Program-made: the position numbers and the translations under genes | Shown: positions 12,392 to 12,407 of the stretch, in pieces | Position numbering within the stretch: position 1 is the stretch's first letter | Layout: every line of letters starts with the position of its first letter | DNA from: PALSA-607 sp036510735 | Lineage (GTDB): Bacteria; Actinomycetota; Actinomycetes; Acidothermales; Acidothermaceae | Direction of reading: 5' to 3' | Assembly (NCBI GenBank): GCA_036510735.1 | Contig: DATCDK010000092.1 | Span: 1-12,407, forward strand | DNA length: 12,407 nt | Notes under the pieces: model-generated | Told to the model about the DNA's origin: nothing | The model's input: the letters and a program-made list of their open reading frames with translations, nothing else | The model's database searches: none

Positions 12392-12407
12392 TAGCGGGTC
12401 CCTTCCT
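12391..12407 (-). CDS. rplV: Probable 3' end of 50S ribosomal protein uL22 (L22)
   Basis: Only a TAG stop and the codons for Glu-Gly-Thr-Arg are visible, in frame up to the window edge. rplV precedes rpsC in essentially all S10 operons, and the TAG overlaps the rpsC GTG start by one base, the same arrangement as secY/adk here. The identification rests on gene order, not on sequence. Confidence 0.5.

Noticed and set aside
11483..12394. Long + strand reading frame opposite rpsC
   Set aside because: It is a shadow of rpsC; no ribosome binding site or recognisable protein features.
1..12407. CRISPR arrays, tRNA or rRNA genes, insertion-sequence transposases
   Set aside because: I found no regularly spaced repeats, no tRNA-like cloverleaf and no transposase or integrase coding sequence. 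The only mobile-like signal is the inverted repeat pair around the ATPase.

Overview
The window is a GC-rich stretch of an actinobacterial (Actinomycetota) chromosome that carries the conserved ribosomal-protein supercluster. All housekeeping genes lie on the minus strand, so they read from the right edge to the left. The order secY-adk-map-(…)-infA-rpmJ-rpsM, the GTG starts, the zinc-type uS14 and the Ala/Gly/Glu-rich tails on several r-proteins point to Actinomycetota. The order or genus cannot be named safely from this sequence.

Right to left, the S10/spc part runs: last codons of a probable rplV, then rpsC, rplP, rpmC, rpsQ, rplN, rplX, rplE, rpsN (type Z), rpsH, rplF, rplR, rpsE, rpmD, rplO, secY, adk, map. 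Spacing is tight and several stops and starts overlap (rpsC/rplP +2 nt, rplP/rpmC GTGA, rpmC/rpsQ ATGA, rplX/rplE ATGA, secY/adk TAGTG), which indicates one translationally coupled operon. It makes ribosomal subunit proteins, the Sec translocon channel, adenylate kinase and methionine aminopeptidase. The left part is infA, rpmJ and the 5' part of rpsM, which opens the alpha-operon segment.

The unusual region is 752-3112, where map and infA would normally be neighbours. Two extra genes sit there. One is a 227-aa protein of unknown function with a His-rich C-terminal motif reminiscent of DinB-like metal-binding folds; it is co-directional with map and 14 nt behind it. The other is a lone + strand AAA-type ATPase with a C-terminal winged-helix-like region. 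The ATPase is bracketed by 29-nt imperfect inverted repeats (24/29 identical) whose TCAGG/CCTGA half-sites are spaced as exact mirror images. The right repeat contains the ATPase stop codon. This looks like a compact ATPase-only cassette, or a gene flanked by its own operators, inserted between the end of the spc operon and the infA upstream region. A near-perfect actinobacterial LexA (SOS) box lies in the shared infA/ATPase intergenic region at 1024-1039.

The rest is ordinary, with some lineage-specific decoration: a roughly 125-residue tail on uS3 that is acidic over its last 90 or so residues, a Gly-rich N-terminus on uS5, a four-Cys zinc-ribbon-like C-terminus on uL24, a Cys4 LID in adenylate kinase, a stem-loop between rplO and secY, and a 15-bp tandem repeat between rplR and rpsE.
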